A stretch of DNA of 64,000 bases, from contig NC_037090.1 of the NCBI RefSeq assembly GCF_002994745.2, positions 42,308,001-42,372,000 of the forward strand. Direction: 5' to 3'. The notes below the pieces were generated by a model that was given only the letters and a program-made list of their open reading frames with translations, ran no database searches and was not told the origin of the DNA. This DNA is from Rosa chinensis. Taxonomy: Eukaryota > Streptophyta > Magnoliopsida > Rosales > Rosaceae. This document shows positions 24,132-36,801 of this stretch, piece after piece. Every line of letters begins with the position of its first letter. The stretch's first letter is position 1. The position numbers and the translations under genes were made by a program.

Positions 24132-24758
24132 AGATTTTGCTAGTCCCTTAGCAAAACAAAAATACAAAACAAAACAACGACTCAACAAAAAAAAAACAAG
24201 TAAATGACTCTACTTCCCCTAACTGTTGTCTCAGAGACTCCAAACTCATGGCTTTCACGTTAAACACTTAATCAAAATTGCATAGATAATTCCATGGTTA
24301 ATAAACCTGTGACATTCATATGACTACGCAAGATATGGAGAACTTAAGTTATACAGTGAATGATAGCATGTTTCGAACAAGTCCAATCCAAACTCACAGG
24401 GCATACTCTCGATTTTTCTCTCAGAAATGGCTATGCTTAAAAGCTTCACTCTCAAGTATATGCAAGAGAATAAATTGTAAGGCAACAAACAGCTTGCATA
24501 TTTCATCAATAAACGCATTTTGTGAAGAATTTTTAAAGACCTCATGAAATGACTAAGTGCACAAATGGACCTAAACCATAAGCTCGACTGCGTACCTGAC
24601 TCCACTAACCAAAGACTGCCCATCTCAAGGATCAAGTAAGCACTTAAAACATGTTGTAATGGGGCTAAGCTAGGGTTTTTGAAATGAAGATTAAGGATAC
24701 AAAAATCCTAAGGACCTAGCAGAGCATATATGGACCACCTTATGTCATCATTTTTGCA

Positions 24759-24763
24759 GACCA
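24759..24763. repeat. Target-site duplication GACCA, left of T1
   Basis: Matches 39008-39012 exactly. Without T1 the H sequence reads through as in B at about 51806-51830. Confidence 0.92.
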
Positions 24764-25363
24764 TGTCACGCCCCTGATTTTTACACACATGAAAATCGAT
24801 ATATATAACCCCATAATTATATATGCGTGAACGTCCAGTCATCAATACAAATACCTGAAATCTTTTTCCCTTAACTTGCACACATATTGATGCCCTGAAC
24901 CCTCAAAGTTAATATACACTCGCATCCAAAGAGTTATATATTACACAAGCTTACGAATTAAATTGTCAACAACAAAATAAAACGTAAAGGCTGCTCAGAG
25001 TAACTATACAACGGAAGTCCTTATCAAAAGTAAAGTCACAAAGGTGGCTTCCTACCGTAAAGCTGCTAGCTTGCTGCCTCAACCTCGATTTTTCCTAACC
25101 TGCAGGATTAACCCCTACACCGTTGGAATGGTGCACCGGGTTGCCACACAACAAACCCGGTAAGCTTTTGCAAGCCCGTATGAGTAACTCAAAACACACA
25201 TGCACAACTCAAGCCAAAAACGAGGAAAAACTTTCAACTCGCGAATAAAGAAAACATACCATGCTTCCAAAATCAATACTCTTTTCCCAAAAGAAACAAC
25301 GAAAGTCACATCGTGACAAAATCATATAAATCGTTGACCTAACAATTCAAATATGATAAATTG

Positions 25364-25746
25364 ATCCAACCTGGATAAAACAACAAATCGGTCCAACCTG
25401 GACAAAACAATAAATAGGCCCAACCTGGACAAAGCAACAAATAGGTCCAACCTGGACAAAACAACAAATAGGTCCAACCTGGACAAAGCATCAACACAAA
25501 TAAATCATACCTATTGTTAACCTAACAAGTAGAATATGATAAATCGATCCAACCTGGACAAAACAACAAATCGGTCCAACCTGGACAAAACAACAAATAG
25601 GTCCAACCTGGACAAAACAACAAATAGGTCCAACCTGGACAAAGCATCAACACAAATAAATCATACCTATTGTTAACCTAACAAGTAGAATATGATAAAT
25701 CGATCCAACCTGGATAAAACAACAAATCGGTCCAACCTGGACAAAA
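25364..25746. repeat. 27-bp minisatellite in the T1 LTR
   Basis: Repeats of GGTCCAACCTGGACAAAAC plus CAACAAATA, with a higher-order unit of 156 bases. In the right LTR (36804-37120) the higher-order spacing is 183 bases, exactly one unit more. Confidence 0.9.
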
Positions 25747-26747
25747 TATGTACCCAGGAGTCTTAAGTAACCTACTTAGATCCCTAAAGTACGATGGCAG
25801 ACAGACTAGAGCTCTAACTGAATCGTAACCTGTCACCCGGCCAAGGTTCAATCTTACGATATAATATTGCCATGAGGATGCAACCTGCAACCCCGGATCC
25901 TTAGGCCAACCTGACCCTCAGATCAAAACGTTAAATCAACCCAAAAGGAGAAATCACAACCTGTGACTCTCAAATCCTCAGACCACCGGTCGTCAGATCA
26001 AAACGTTAAATCAATTCAAAAGGAGAAATCACAACCTGTGACTCTCAAATCCTCAAACACTTTTCAAAACAATAGAAATACCATTTCCCACCAATTGTTT
26101 TCCAAAAGCCACAACCCAAAACAATAAAAAGCATCGTTTCATGCATATTGTTTCACAAATCCACAACTAATACATGAATACGTATGTATATATATACATC
26201 CCATAATATATATATACACACACATAGTCATCTACACGGAAATGTCACTAATACCATCTACAGTTTGCAGTTAACCAATTAACTCTCAAAACAATAAGGG
26301 TATTCCCGTTCGTGAAATGAACTTCGTGAGATTACTCACCTCGAACTCCTGCTGCGTCTTCAATACAGAACCGAACCAAACTATCACCAACAACTCGTTC
26401 AAATACTTCGTCAAGTACCTAATCACATACGGTTCCAACTTAGTAACGATTTATATTTGATTTAAGTTCGAAACCCCTGTTTTGAACTAAAATCCCCCCA
26501 AAGTGGTGCCAATCAAGGCGAAACCACATCCGAGACCTCCCAACGTCTCTGGGATACGCCCACGATCGATGTGACCAAACCACAAGTTGATCGGATGCTC
26601 AAATCCTCACGGATAGCATAAATTGGTCGGTATGAAACTGCAAAAATCATAACAATTCCAAACGAACTCCAAAACTTGCATATTATATATCGAAACGCTC
26701 GTATCAACGAGTAGAACATATATAATAACAGAAACATTTCTTTAAGT

Positions 26748-26800
26748 GGCCGGAACACCGCCGGAACGCCACCACAGACGGTGGTGCGCCGCCGCCGGCC
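26748..26800 (-). other. GC-rich inverted repeat in the T1 LTR
   Basis: GGCCGG and CCGGCC at the ends enclose CCACC...GGTGG and GCCGG repeats, predicting a strong stem. It is present in all TR-GAG LTR copies: 38117-38169, 42335-42376 (shortened) and 46681-46733. Confidence 0.65.
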
Positions 26801-27355
26801 AAAAACACATTATTTCACAAAACTCCCAACATCAAAAAGCTTCATCTAAGCATGCTTGTGAACTTTCATAACAGGATCGAAGTCAGAAAACAAGCCTAAG
26901 GGATCGAAAACTACCTCACAAGTCGTGAACAGTAATCCATTCCGAGTTGATCGAAGTTTCACGTGAATCGATCCAAACAACCATCAAGGATCGATCGGCG
27001 AGGCTGTTCTGAGTCCAACCAAGAAAAATCGAAGCCGTGCCGACGTCGGAACCGTGTTTTCCGGTCGGGTCCGATTTCTCCAATCTGCACCGCCTTGAAC
27101 TGCCACCGAGACGGAGAATCGCCGTAAGAGAACACCAGAGGGACGACCAGACGGAGGAGGCGACCCTGCTGGCCAAGTTTAACGGCCGGAGACCGCCGCA
27201 GTCGGCCGGAAAATCCGGGTCGGGTCGGCCGGGTTCGGGTCGGGTCAGTCGAAAAACTTCGACTCTGAAGGTGCGAACGAGAGAGAAGAGAGAGAGAAGG
27301 GATTTCCGGAAACGGAAATAATGAAAAATAGTAAGTTTCCAACTTGGGAAACTTC

Positions 27356-27363
27356 TATTTATA
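27356..27363 (-). promoter_or_regulatory. TATA box in the T1 LTR
   Basis: Minus-strand TATAAATA, in the context TTGTATAAATAGAAG. Transcription would run toward the GC-rich inverted repeat and then the minisatellite. Confidence 0.55.
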
Positions 27364-27657
27364 CAAAAATGGAAATTCCTTCCAATGGCCATAACTTCCT
27401 CATACGAATTCCGATTCTCGCGTTCCACATGTCCACGAACTCGTAACGACGCGCTCTACAACTTTCGTGAAGGAAGTTTTCGGAGAATCCCAACGTATCA
27501 AAAGTCAACCTTGAATCCCCCTAAAGTCGTACTTTTCGAATAATTAATTCGTCCGAACCACTTCCGCTCCGTCCACGAGCCACGAAACCGTCCAACAACC
27601 ATAAATTAGATTCCGGAAAATCCTCGGAAAATAAATACGAATTTCCGGGGCATCACA

Positions 27658-27670
27658 TTCCACCCCCCTT
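27658..27670 (-). promoter_or_regulatory. Polypurine tract of T1
   Basis: Element sense AAGGGGGGTGGAA immediately before the 3' LTR. T2 has AAGGGGGGTAGAA at 43235-43247. Confidence 0.88.
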
Positions 27671-28439
27671 AAAGAAATTTCGTCCCGAAATTTACACATA
27701 CCACTCCCACAGTACGTATAAACTCATCCCTACATCCAATTCTCATCCTCAACAACTTGTTCTCACCTCGCTGTACAACACACCTAGCTCAATAATGGAT
27801 ACAGGTACCCTACCTAGTATCACAACACTAGGAATCTTTACCACACCACTTGGAGGTAACCCAATCATTTCATGGATCTCATCCACGCACACCACCCCAC
27901 AAAGACTCTGTGATCGCAGCACTACACATAGATCACACAAGAGTCCAGAATCCTGTTATCACAACAGTATCTGCATCATTTCCTCGATAATGCAACCCTT
28001 GCATTACAAGAATTGAAAGTGAAACCTTCACTTCAACTCAAACATCAACACACAGTTCCTTTACAGTCCACCTTTCACAAAAACAATACAAAGTTATTTC
28101 CATAGACCAAACCATCACAACAATTTCTACCACAAAAGTGAAATATGCAACACACAATACACAATGCTCAATAATCACTCCACAAAAGGACACCACACAC
28201 CAAGGTCTAACTCTAGACAACAGGGAAAACCCAACACACAGAACGAAGTACACAACACACCAACACACACCTCAATCATATTTATCGTTAACCTAACAAA
28301 TAGAATATGATTCGCAAGTCCTCCCAGGACATTTAAAAGAAAGAATCCCCGAAACTCTCTTTTAAAACACGTACTCATGAGCATCAGATAGCTCCCCACT
28401 ACCCCCCATGATGTACCAACAACAAATCAGTCCAACCTA
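27671..28439 (-). other. T1 internal non-coding region
   Basis: About 770 bases between polypurine tract and gag remnant. It is similar at its edge to 43248-43670 of T2. Short open frames carry no recognisable domain. Confidence 0.6.
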
Positions 28440-28880
28440 GACACACAACACATAAATCCTTCGGCCTCGTGCAACCCTTGGCAGTATGGCCCATCTCACC
28501 TCAATTGAAACATCTCACGGGTGCCACCTGCCCCACAGGTGCAGCCCTAACAGGTGCAGCTACCCCCCTAGCTAGCGCCTGTTAATGAGTCCTGCGCCTC
28601 TTCCAGAACTCACCCTCATAATCCCTCACACTCTTAATCCCTTGAACTAACGAGATGAATTGCTCCCAGCCTCAAATCTCCTTAGCCAACGTCGATAACG
28701 AGTGGCATCCACAATATTGACAACCTCCACAGTAGGTAGAACGGTTAGCTTAACACTCAATGTCTCAACCTCATTCTCAAACATCTCCTCAACAGGAGGA
28801 AGAATCCTGCCCCTACCTCGGGCTCTACCTCTGCCTCTGGGTCTACCTCGACCCCTAGCTCTGTCTCCTTGCGAATCCAT
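28440..28880 (-). pseudogene. gag remnant of T1
   Basis: Start at 28880 reads MDSQGD, matching the MDLQGD start of T2 gag, followed by an Arg-Gly-rich stretch absent from T2. Traces of the capsid region (28613-28665) and of one zinc-knuckle region with its Ala-Pro linker (28458-28590) remain, but most of the capsid is deleted and the frame stops at 28647. The Arg-Gly repeat is probably a local expansion. The protein cannot work as a full Gag. Recognition rests on alignment by eye to T2. Confidence 0.75.
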
Positions 28881-29263
28881 CACCCAAGGAGCAAAACACA
28901 CTTGATTAATACTTGCAAAATCTCCAAACGCAAACATGAGTCAAACAACATGACTTCAACAATCTAACAACTAAGCTCGTATGAAAGGATACAGTTTTCC
29001 CCGAAAACAATCCTCATCACCCCACCAGAGTTCAATCCAGAGGTTCCCATTCCTCAAAAGACTACAACTCAAATAACCAACACCTAGGTTCACAACTTCA
29101 CTAACAGAGCAAACCAATGCTCTGACAATTCTACACTCTAACTCACAACCAACACTCCTACATACCCAATGATTATATCAATACTGAAGAGCATCAGATG
29201 GGGATCCACTGCAGACGGGCCATCACTCGGATAGTACTGATTATCACCAAATATGTACCTTAC

Positions 29264-29275
29264 GCTCTGATACCA
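29264..29275 (-). promoter_or_regulatory. PBS of T1, complementary to initiator tRNA-Met
   Basis: Element sense TGGTATCAGAGC, the standard plant tRNA-iMet PBS, 3 bases from the LTR end. This separates T1 and T2 from the Athila elements in the window. Confidence 0.93.
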
Positions 29276-29974
29276 AACTGTCACGCCCCTGATTTTTACA
29301 CACATGAAAATCGATATATATAACCCCATAATTATATATGCGTGAACGTCCAGTCATCAATACAAATACCTGAAATCTTTTTCCCTTAACTTGCACACAT
29401 ATTGATGCCCTGAACCCTCAAAGTTAATATACACTCGCATCCAAAGAGTTATATATTACACAAGCTTACGAATTAAATTGTCAACAACAAAATAAAACGT
29501 AAAGGCTGCTCAGAGTAACTATACAACGGAAGTCCTTATCAAAAGTAAAGTCACAAAGGTGGCTTCCTACCGTAAAGCTGCTAGCTTGCTGCCTCAACCT
29601 CGATTTTTCCTAACCTGCAGGATTAACCCCTACACTGTTGGAATGGTGCACCGGGTTGCCACACAACAAACCCGGTAAGCTTTTGCAATCCCGTATGAGT
29701 AACTCAAAACACACATGCACAACTCACGCCAAAAACGAGGAAAAACTTTCAACTCGCGAATAAAGAAAACATACCATGCTTCCAAAATCAATACTCTTTT
29801 CCCAAAAGAAACAACGAAAGTCACATCGTGACAAAATCATATAAATCGTTGACCTAACAATTCAAATATGATAAATTGATCCAACCTGGATAAAACAACA
29901 AATCGGTCCAACCTGGACAAAACAATAAATAGGCCCAACCTGGACAAAGCAACAAATAGGTCCAACCTGGACAA

Positions 29975-29979
29975 AACAA
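29975..29979. repeat. Target-site duplication AACAA, left of D
   Basis: Repeated at 36802-36806. The minisatellite unit reads through correctly when D is removed. Confidence 0.9.
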
Positions 29980-31993
29980 TGATGCAACTATAAGCAAGCG
30001 CATAATTTAACCCTGAAATGTCATTAGTAGTACGTAATAAATAGGGATCGTTCTATTCCGGGGATTGAGGGTACACCTGTCATTGTCAAACAATTAAACA
30101 ATTAAAATTAAAACAAAGTATAATATTCACAAAGATATTCACAACTATAAACATTGTACACGAAAAGGGGGGATTTTGTTTTTGGTTTTTCGAAAATAAA
30201 ACTAAGTTAACAAAACAATTAAAATGCAAAAACATAAAAATACAAATGGAATGAGAGAACAAAGATCAAAATCGAAACATATGATTAAAATTGACTCAAA
30301 CCCTAATATTGTTCATCTAAGTCATGAGAAAGGAGTTGATCATGTGAAACATTCGAAAGCAAATGAATTCCCATTTTTTACTTTTCAATGCTAATTAACC
30401 TAAGCGAAAGCACCTAGATTAATCCTATCAAACATGCAATCAAACCCTAGAAAGCTAGTCAATCATGTCATGTTTAACGCATTACACATAGAGAAAGGCT
30501 ATCAACTCAAGTGTACAACTTAGTATGGAAAAGTCCACCTAATTGCAATCCTCGTTAATTAAATTCGATCTTTGTACAAAACCTTTACTACTTTGATTCA
30601 AGTTTACACAAAACGAAAAGTCGATTTCATGTTCTTAAACCTAGCACCAATTATATCGAAACCCTAAGTGTTTGCAACCACATAAGATTAAAATACAAAA
30701 GTTATCTATAACGCAAATTTAATTAAACAAACCCACATAAGTAACTCTCGAATCACAATAATATGAATCTGAAAATTCTCAATTAATCATAAAAATTCCA
30801 GAAATTAATATTTGTTCAAACACATATGTCAACTAGTTCATAACCAACGAAATTCAAAGCAAAGGTTACAAAGGAGACTCGGATTACACCGTGAGATGGG
30901 GATGGTGATGAATGATTGATGTGGTGGTCTCTTGAATCTCGAAAGCAAGCTTCAAGGTTGGAGATGGATGATGGATGCTCACGGTTATGCTTCTTCTCCC
31001 TTGGCCTTGCTTGAACTCGTGGAGATGACTAGAGGATGGAGAAACTCACGGCTATGCTAAGAAGATTTTCTGATTTTTTTCTAAAGTGTAAATTGTATGG
31101 GGGAGAGGAACCCTTCACGTTGAGAAAAGGGGAGAATATATAGGAGCATGGCTAGGGTTCACAAAGCAATCAGAATTTTCCACATAGCTTCAACCAATGA
31201 TAATTCGCCAAGTAAGCTTGTGATGTGGTCCAACCAATCATAGAATGCCAAGTAAGCCTTGTGATGTGTTCCAACCAATCATAATTCTCTAAAATACCTC
31301 CCTAATATTTAATTGCCGAATTTCCTTGAAATTATTCTGATTTTCTTCATGAATTTCGGCCAACATTCCTTTAGGGAATTTAGGGATGAATCTAGACGCC
31401 TTTTTAGCTTTTCCTTGGTGCACACATATTTTCCTTCCATAAATATCTCCCTTGAATCTCTCTTGGCGTCATCTCCTTGATTATTTCTGATTTTCACGTT
31501 GGCAATCACACCAAATTATTCCTCCAACAATATTTCTTTCCATAAAAGTCTCCCAAGAAAATCTCTCCTTGAAATCCTCAATCAATCACCTTAATTCCCA
31601 CGTTGTCACCTTGTTTTTCCTTAAGTATTACACGGCAAATTTAATCCCCAAGGAAAATATATTTTCCTTTTTTAAAAAAAACTCTTCCTTGATTCTCTCC
31701 TTGCCATGTCATCTTCATGAAACTTCTCGTTCCATTTATGAACTCAATTCTGCTTATTTATTCCAAAAACCTGAAAATAGAAGCTTTCTAAAATAAGAAA
31801 TGGAAACTTTCTTAAACTAAAATGGAAACTTTCTAAAATTGGAAAATAGAAACTACAAAATGGAAACTTTCTACAATTAGGAACTTTCCCATTCGAAGAA
31901 CGGAAACTTTCCTAAACAGAGTTTTATTAAGGAAATAACGCAGAAAATATAGGGAAATAACAGTTAAAACGTCGCATTAAAATGCTTCTATCA
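29980..31993 (-). repeat. 3' LTR of D (2,014 bp)
   Basis: Low edge TGATGCAACTATAAGC, high edge TGCTTCTATCA. TATA-like ATATATAGG at 31136-31143 (minus). U5 segment at 30058-30068. Nearly identical to the surviving part of the 5' LTR. Confidence 0.92.
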
Positions 31994-34032
31994 AATTCCC
32001 CCACACTTAGCTTTTGCTAGTCCCTTAGCAAAATCACACAAAGACTCAACTAAGACTCAACGAAAATTTAAAGACTCTACACAAACAATGACTCTACTTC
32101 CCTTCAACTTTTTGTCTCAGAAATCTCTTACTTTCACAACATCAAGATTAGCACTCCACCAAGAATCAATGTTTAGGCATTCAAGAGTTAATTAAAACAC
32201 ATAATTTACATATACACAAGTAGGACTTGGTTGGAACAATGGTGATGGTTTCTGTTAAGCATGCTTCAAACAAGTATGATTCAAATCCTCACAAGGTGTA
32301 TCCACTCTTTCTTCTCTCAGAATTCAAGGCAATGCTTAAAAGCTTATAATCACTCAATTATATGTGAGAGAAAATATTTTGAGGCAATCAAATAGCTCAC
32401 ATATATAAGAAACGAAAAGCACTTTGTGAATATAATAATTTTTTTTTTCAAAAGATCTCATGAAAGATATTAACTACTTGCACAGATGGACCCAAGCCAT
32501 AGGTTCAACTCTTGTAACTCATCTCCACATCAAAGGCTGTCCCATCTTAAGGATCAAGAAGGTCTTCTCAAAGGTTGTAATGGGGCTAAGGCTCAAGCTT
32601 TTAAGAAATGAAAGGTAAGGATTTTAACAAAGTGTCCTAAAAACCTAGCAGAGCTCATGTGTAGAGACTTCAAGAAATTCCAGCAAGGCATTGTAAAAAC
32701 GTCACTTTCCCTAGGGGTGAAATAAAAGGCCTAATGTCTTCATTTTAAACTTCCCTTGAACTAGTGAACTGGACAAAGACCAAATTTTCTGCAGTGGGCC
32801 TTCAATTCAAAACAAACTCCAAATCCACATAGTATGGGGGACTAAAATCCATAAACATTTTTTTCTTCCCTTTCTTTCTTTAATTTTTTTTTCATTTTTT
32901 TTTTTTTTTTCATGGACAAGTCTACCCCCACACTTGAACTTTCACCTCTTCTCAATTTTCATCCTTAACTCCAAACCCATGTAGTATGTCTCAAAAGATA
33001 GCTCCACTAAGTTTTTAGAACAAAGGGTAGGAGTGTAGCTATACTAAGGTTCAGGTTAAGGATTTTCAAGGTGATGAAAGAAAAGGCTTAATGTAGGCTC
33101 AAAGGGGTTTATCTAGGGGAGTCCCACGACGGGCACAAATAGGGAAACAGGCTAATTTGGCAATGGTGGTAATTCCTAGAGTGCCTCTATCCCTTCCAGA
33201 ATCAGGGCCATGTATTGATAAAATGTCTCAACAAGCACAAGAGCGAATTCTAGCATTCTCTAGTCCATCAAACTTAATCTATGGCAAGTAATCAATCAAA
33301 TGAAAGAATAATGAGATCATCAAAACATCGCCAAGAAAATAAGAATATATTTTTCATTTATCACTCCAAGAAAAAGGGACATGGGCTCAATATCTCACAT
33401 GGGCTTTTATGAATCAAAACTCATCTTAACATGCTCATATTCTGTACCAAAGTCATGAAATCCATATCCACTACACATGCATACATTTTTCATATATCTC
33501 AATTAACCAAAGAATACCATTTAAAATCATCTCAATATTGTGATCCTCTTTTAATCATGATTTCAGAGATATAGAATCATCCTAGATAGTTCAAAGGCAT
33601 CCTATGACTCGAAAATAAAAACAAAGGACTAAGACTCACGGCTACAATAAATTTTTTTTTTTTTTTTTTTTTTGACATTTTTCGATTTTTTTGTATTTTC
33701 CAATATATATGACTCAAAATAAAAAACAGAAGTATAAATCCCTTCCCCCACACTTAAATATTGCATTGTCCTCAATGTAATCAATCATAAGCATGCAATG
33801 AAACAATTAAGCATATAGGAATGGAATTTACGAAAAGACTACAAAAATAAAGGAGAAAATTATAAAGTAAAAGAAATAGCGAAAGAGAAAGCAAATCTGT
33901 GTTATTGAAGACTCCTTCACAGCTGCTTCTGAATTGGGTTGCCTCCCAAGCAGCGCTTGAATTTAACGTCTTTCAGCCAGACGGTACCTCCATTAAATAA
34001 AGTTAGTGACTATCATTAACAAAGAAATACAA

Positions 34033-34067
<35 letters not shown>

Positions 34068-34960
34068 AAGTATAACAAGTTAGTGAATTACAAACTACAT
34101 GTAATATTAACAAGTTAAGTACACAAGTTAACAAGTCAGTACATAAGACACAAGTTAACAAGTCAGTACATAAGACACAAGTTAAGTACACAAGTGAGTA
34201 AAAAAAAAAAAAAACACGAAAAATATTTACACAAGTGTTTTTTTTTTTTTTTTTCTTTTCTTTCTTTGTACGAAAATACTTACAAATATTTACATTCTTT
34301 CCTTTCCTTTACAATTATTTTCAACACTTAGGTACGGGAACAGGGAGTCTCGATGTGCAATGGGACTGAAACAGCTACCCTTTTCAAGACTATGTTTAAT
34401 CCAATATACCTTAGTGAATCACAATATTTTCGTTTGTTATATATATCATTGATATCAAATTAAATTCCAAGCGGTAAATCAAGAGGACGTGCGGCCCAAG
34501 TATAGTCTTCTAGACACCAAGTCTCTCCTACATCCTTTGGGCAACCTTACTGAAATGGCCAGGTAGGGGAGGGCGACCACGAGAGGTAGAATCCATTTTG
34601 GCATGAGCTACTCCCACATTGTGGTTTAGGCCCATTTGTAAGCACTTCTGGATTCAAGAACCAGTCATGAGCGTTGTCCCCTTCCTAGACACCATCCCAC
34701 ATAGGCTATACTTACTTGGATGAAAAAGATCCTAAGTGTGAAGACAGTTCAATGAATGTTAATAAAGGCCGCCCTCAACCTTAAGGGACCTGGACTAGGT
34801 ACCAATAAAGGGTTTAGGCCAATATTAATAAACACGACTTCACCTATTCCTTCTTTAATTTACAACTCACAATTAAAATTCGTATTCAATAATATAAAAA
34901 ACAACCTAAGTAATTAATTAACTAATTAACTAATTAATTAACAAATTAAGAACAATTAAC
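31994..34960 (-). other. Internal region of D: polypurine tract, 3' non-coding region, leader
   Basis: Polypurine tract 31994-32008; 19-base block 33118-33136; hairpin 33764-33777; post-pol block 33935-33958; AT repeat 34038-34062; leader module about 34325-34850. No gag or pol is left. The post-pol block passes into leader sequence within about 350 bases. Confidence 0.8.
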
Positions 34961-36801
34961 ATTATTTACGAAAAAGGGGGAATTTTGTTTTTGATTTTCG
35001 AAAATTAACCTAAGTAAAGAAAACAAATAAAATGCAAAAACATAAAAATACAAATGGAATGAGAGAACAAAGATCAAAATCGAAACATATGATTAAAATT
35101 GACTCAAACCCTAATATTGTTCATCTAAGTCATGAGAAAGGAGTTGATCATGTGAAACATTCGAAAGCAAATGAATTCCCATTTTTTACTTTTCAATGCT
35201 AATTAACCTAAGCGAAAGCACCTAGATTAATCCTATCAAACATGCAATCAAACCCTAGAAAGCTAGTCAATCATGTCATGTTTAACGCATTACACATAGA
35301 GAAAGGCTATCAACTCAAGTGTACAACTTAGTATGGAAAAGTCCACCTAATTGCAATCCTCGTTAATTAAATTCGATCTTTGTACAAAACCTTTACTACT
35401 TTGATTCAAGTTTACACAAAACGAAAAGTCGATTTCATGTTCTTAAACCTAGCACCAATTATATCGAAACCCTAAGTGTTTGCAACCACATAAGATTAAA
35501 ATACAAAAGTTATCTATAACGCAAATTTAATTAAACAAACCCACATAAGCAACTCTCGAATCACAATAATATGAATCTGAAAATTCTCAATTAATCATAA
35601 AAATTCCAGAAATTAATATTTGTTCAAACACATATGTCAACTAGTTCATAACCAACGAAATTCAAAGCAAAGGTTACAAAGGAGACTCGGATTACACCGT
35701 GAGATGGGGATGGTGATGAACGATTGATGTGGTGGTCTCTTGAATCTGGAAAGCAAGCTTCAAGGTTGGAGATGGATGATGGATGCTCACGGTTATGCTT
35801 CTTCTCCCTTGGCCTTGCTTGAACTCGTGGAGATGACTAGAGGATGGAGAAACTCACGGCTATGCTAAGAAGATTTTCTGATTTTTTTCTAAAGTGTAAA
35901 TTGTATGGGGGAGAGGAACCCTTCACGTTGAGAAAAGGGGAGAATATATAGGAGCATGGCTAGGGTTCACAAAGCAATCAGAATTTTCCACATAGCTTCA
36001 ACCAATGATAATTCGCCAAGTAAGCTTGTGATGTGGTCCAACCAATCATAGAATGCCAAGTAAGCCTTGTGATGTGTTCCAACCAATCATAATTCTCTAA
36101 AATACCTCCCTAATATTTAATTGCCGAATTTCCTTGAAATTATTCTGATTTTCTTCATGAATTTCGGCCAACATTCCTTTAGGGAATTTAGGGATGAATC
36201 TAGACGCCTTTTTAGCTTTTCCTTGGTGCACACATATTTTCCTTCCATAAATATCTCCCTTGAATCTCTCTTGGCGTCATCTCCTTGATTATTTCTGATT
36301 TTCACGTTGGCAATCACACCAAATTATTCCTCCAACAATATTTCTTTCCATAAAAGTCTCCCAAGAAAATCTCTCCTTGAAATCCTCAATCAATCACCTT
36401 AATTCCCACGTTGTCACCTTGTTTTTCCTTAAGTATTACACGGCAAATTTAATCCCCAAGGAAAATATATTTTCCTTTTTTAAAAAAAACTCTTCCTTGA
36501 TTCTCTCCTTGCCATGTCATCTTCATGAAACTTCTCGTTCCATTTATGAACTCAATTCTGCTTATTTATTCCAAAAACCTGAAAATAGAAGCTTTCTAAA
36601 ATAAGAAATGGAAACTTTCTTAAACTAAAATGGAAACTTTCTAAAATTGGAAAATAGAAACTACAAAATGGAAACTTTCTACAATTAGGAACTTTCCCAT
36701 TCGAAGAACGGAAACTTTCCTAAACAGAGTTTTATTAAGGAAATAACGCAGAAAATATAGGGAAATAACAGTTAAAACGTCGCATTAAAATGCTTCTATC
36801 A
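34961..36801 (-). repeat. 5' LTR of D, truncated at the PBS side
   Basis: Matches 30155-31993 closely, including shared frames of 66 and 75 codons at the same relative place, which are repeats rather than genes. The PBS-proximal end, including the U5 segment, is missing. Confidence 0.9.

Larger units (their letters stand above)
24118..24763 (-). other. 3' internal non-coding region of element H, distal piece
   Basis: Nearly identical to 51178-51815 of B. Frames of 75 and 103 codons overlap on opposite strands in both copies, but show no domain and sit in conserved non-coding sequence. Confidence 0.75.
24764..27657 (-). repeat. 3' LTR of T1 (2,894 bp)
   Basis: Low edge TGTCACGCCCCTG, high edge GGGGCATCACA. 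Contains a 27-bp minisatellite (25364-25746), a GC-rich hairpin (26748-26800), and a minus-strand TATAAATA box (27356-27363). The GC-rich part opens frames on several strands that are not conserved between copies. Confidence 0.92.
29980..36801 (-). mobile_element. Athila-type element D, non-coding and PBS-less, inside T1
   Basis: LTRs 29980-31993 and about 34961-36801, internal 31994-34960. It carries polypurine tract, 3' non-coding region and leader module, but no gag or pol. A deletion has joined the leader directly to the middle of the 5' LTR near 34961, removing the PBS and about 175 bases of LTR. The target repeat AACAA shows insertion as a whole element, with the deletion either later or during reverse transcription. 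Confidence 0.9.

Noticed and set aside
24320..24635. Overlapping 75- and 103-codon frames, repeated at 51376-51691
   Set aside because: Conserved only because the two elements are close copies; opposite-strand frames in the non-coding 3' region, no domain.
25364..25746. Regularly spaced direct repeats resembling a CRISPR array
   Set aside because: Units are contiguous tandem repeats without unique spacers, inside a plant LTR.
26916..27428. 170-codon minus-strand frame and overlapping frames in the GC-rich LTR part
   Set aside because: Frames on both strands arise from high GC content. The right LTR copy has a small deletion that changes the frame, so it is not conserved as protein.
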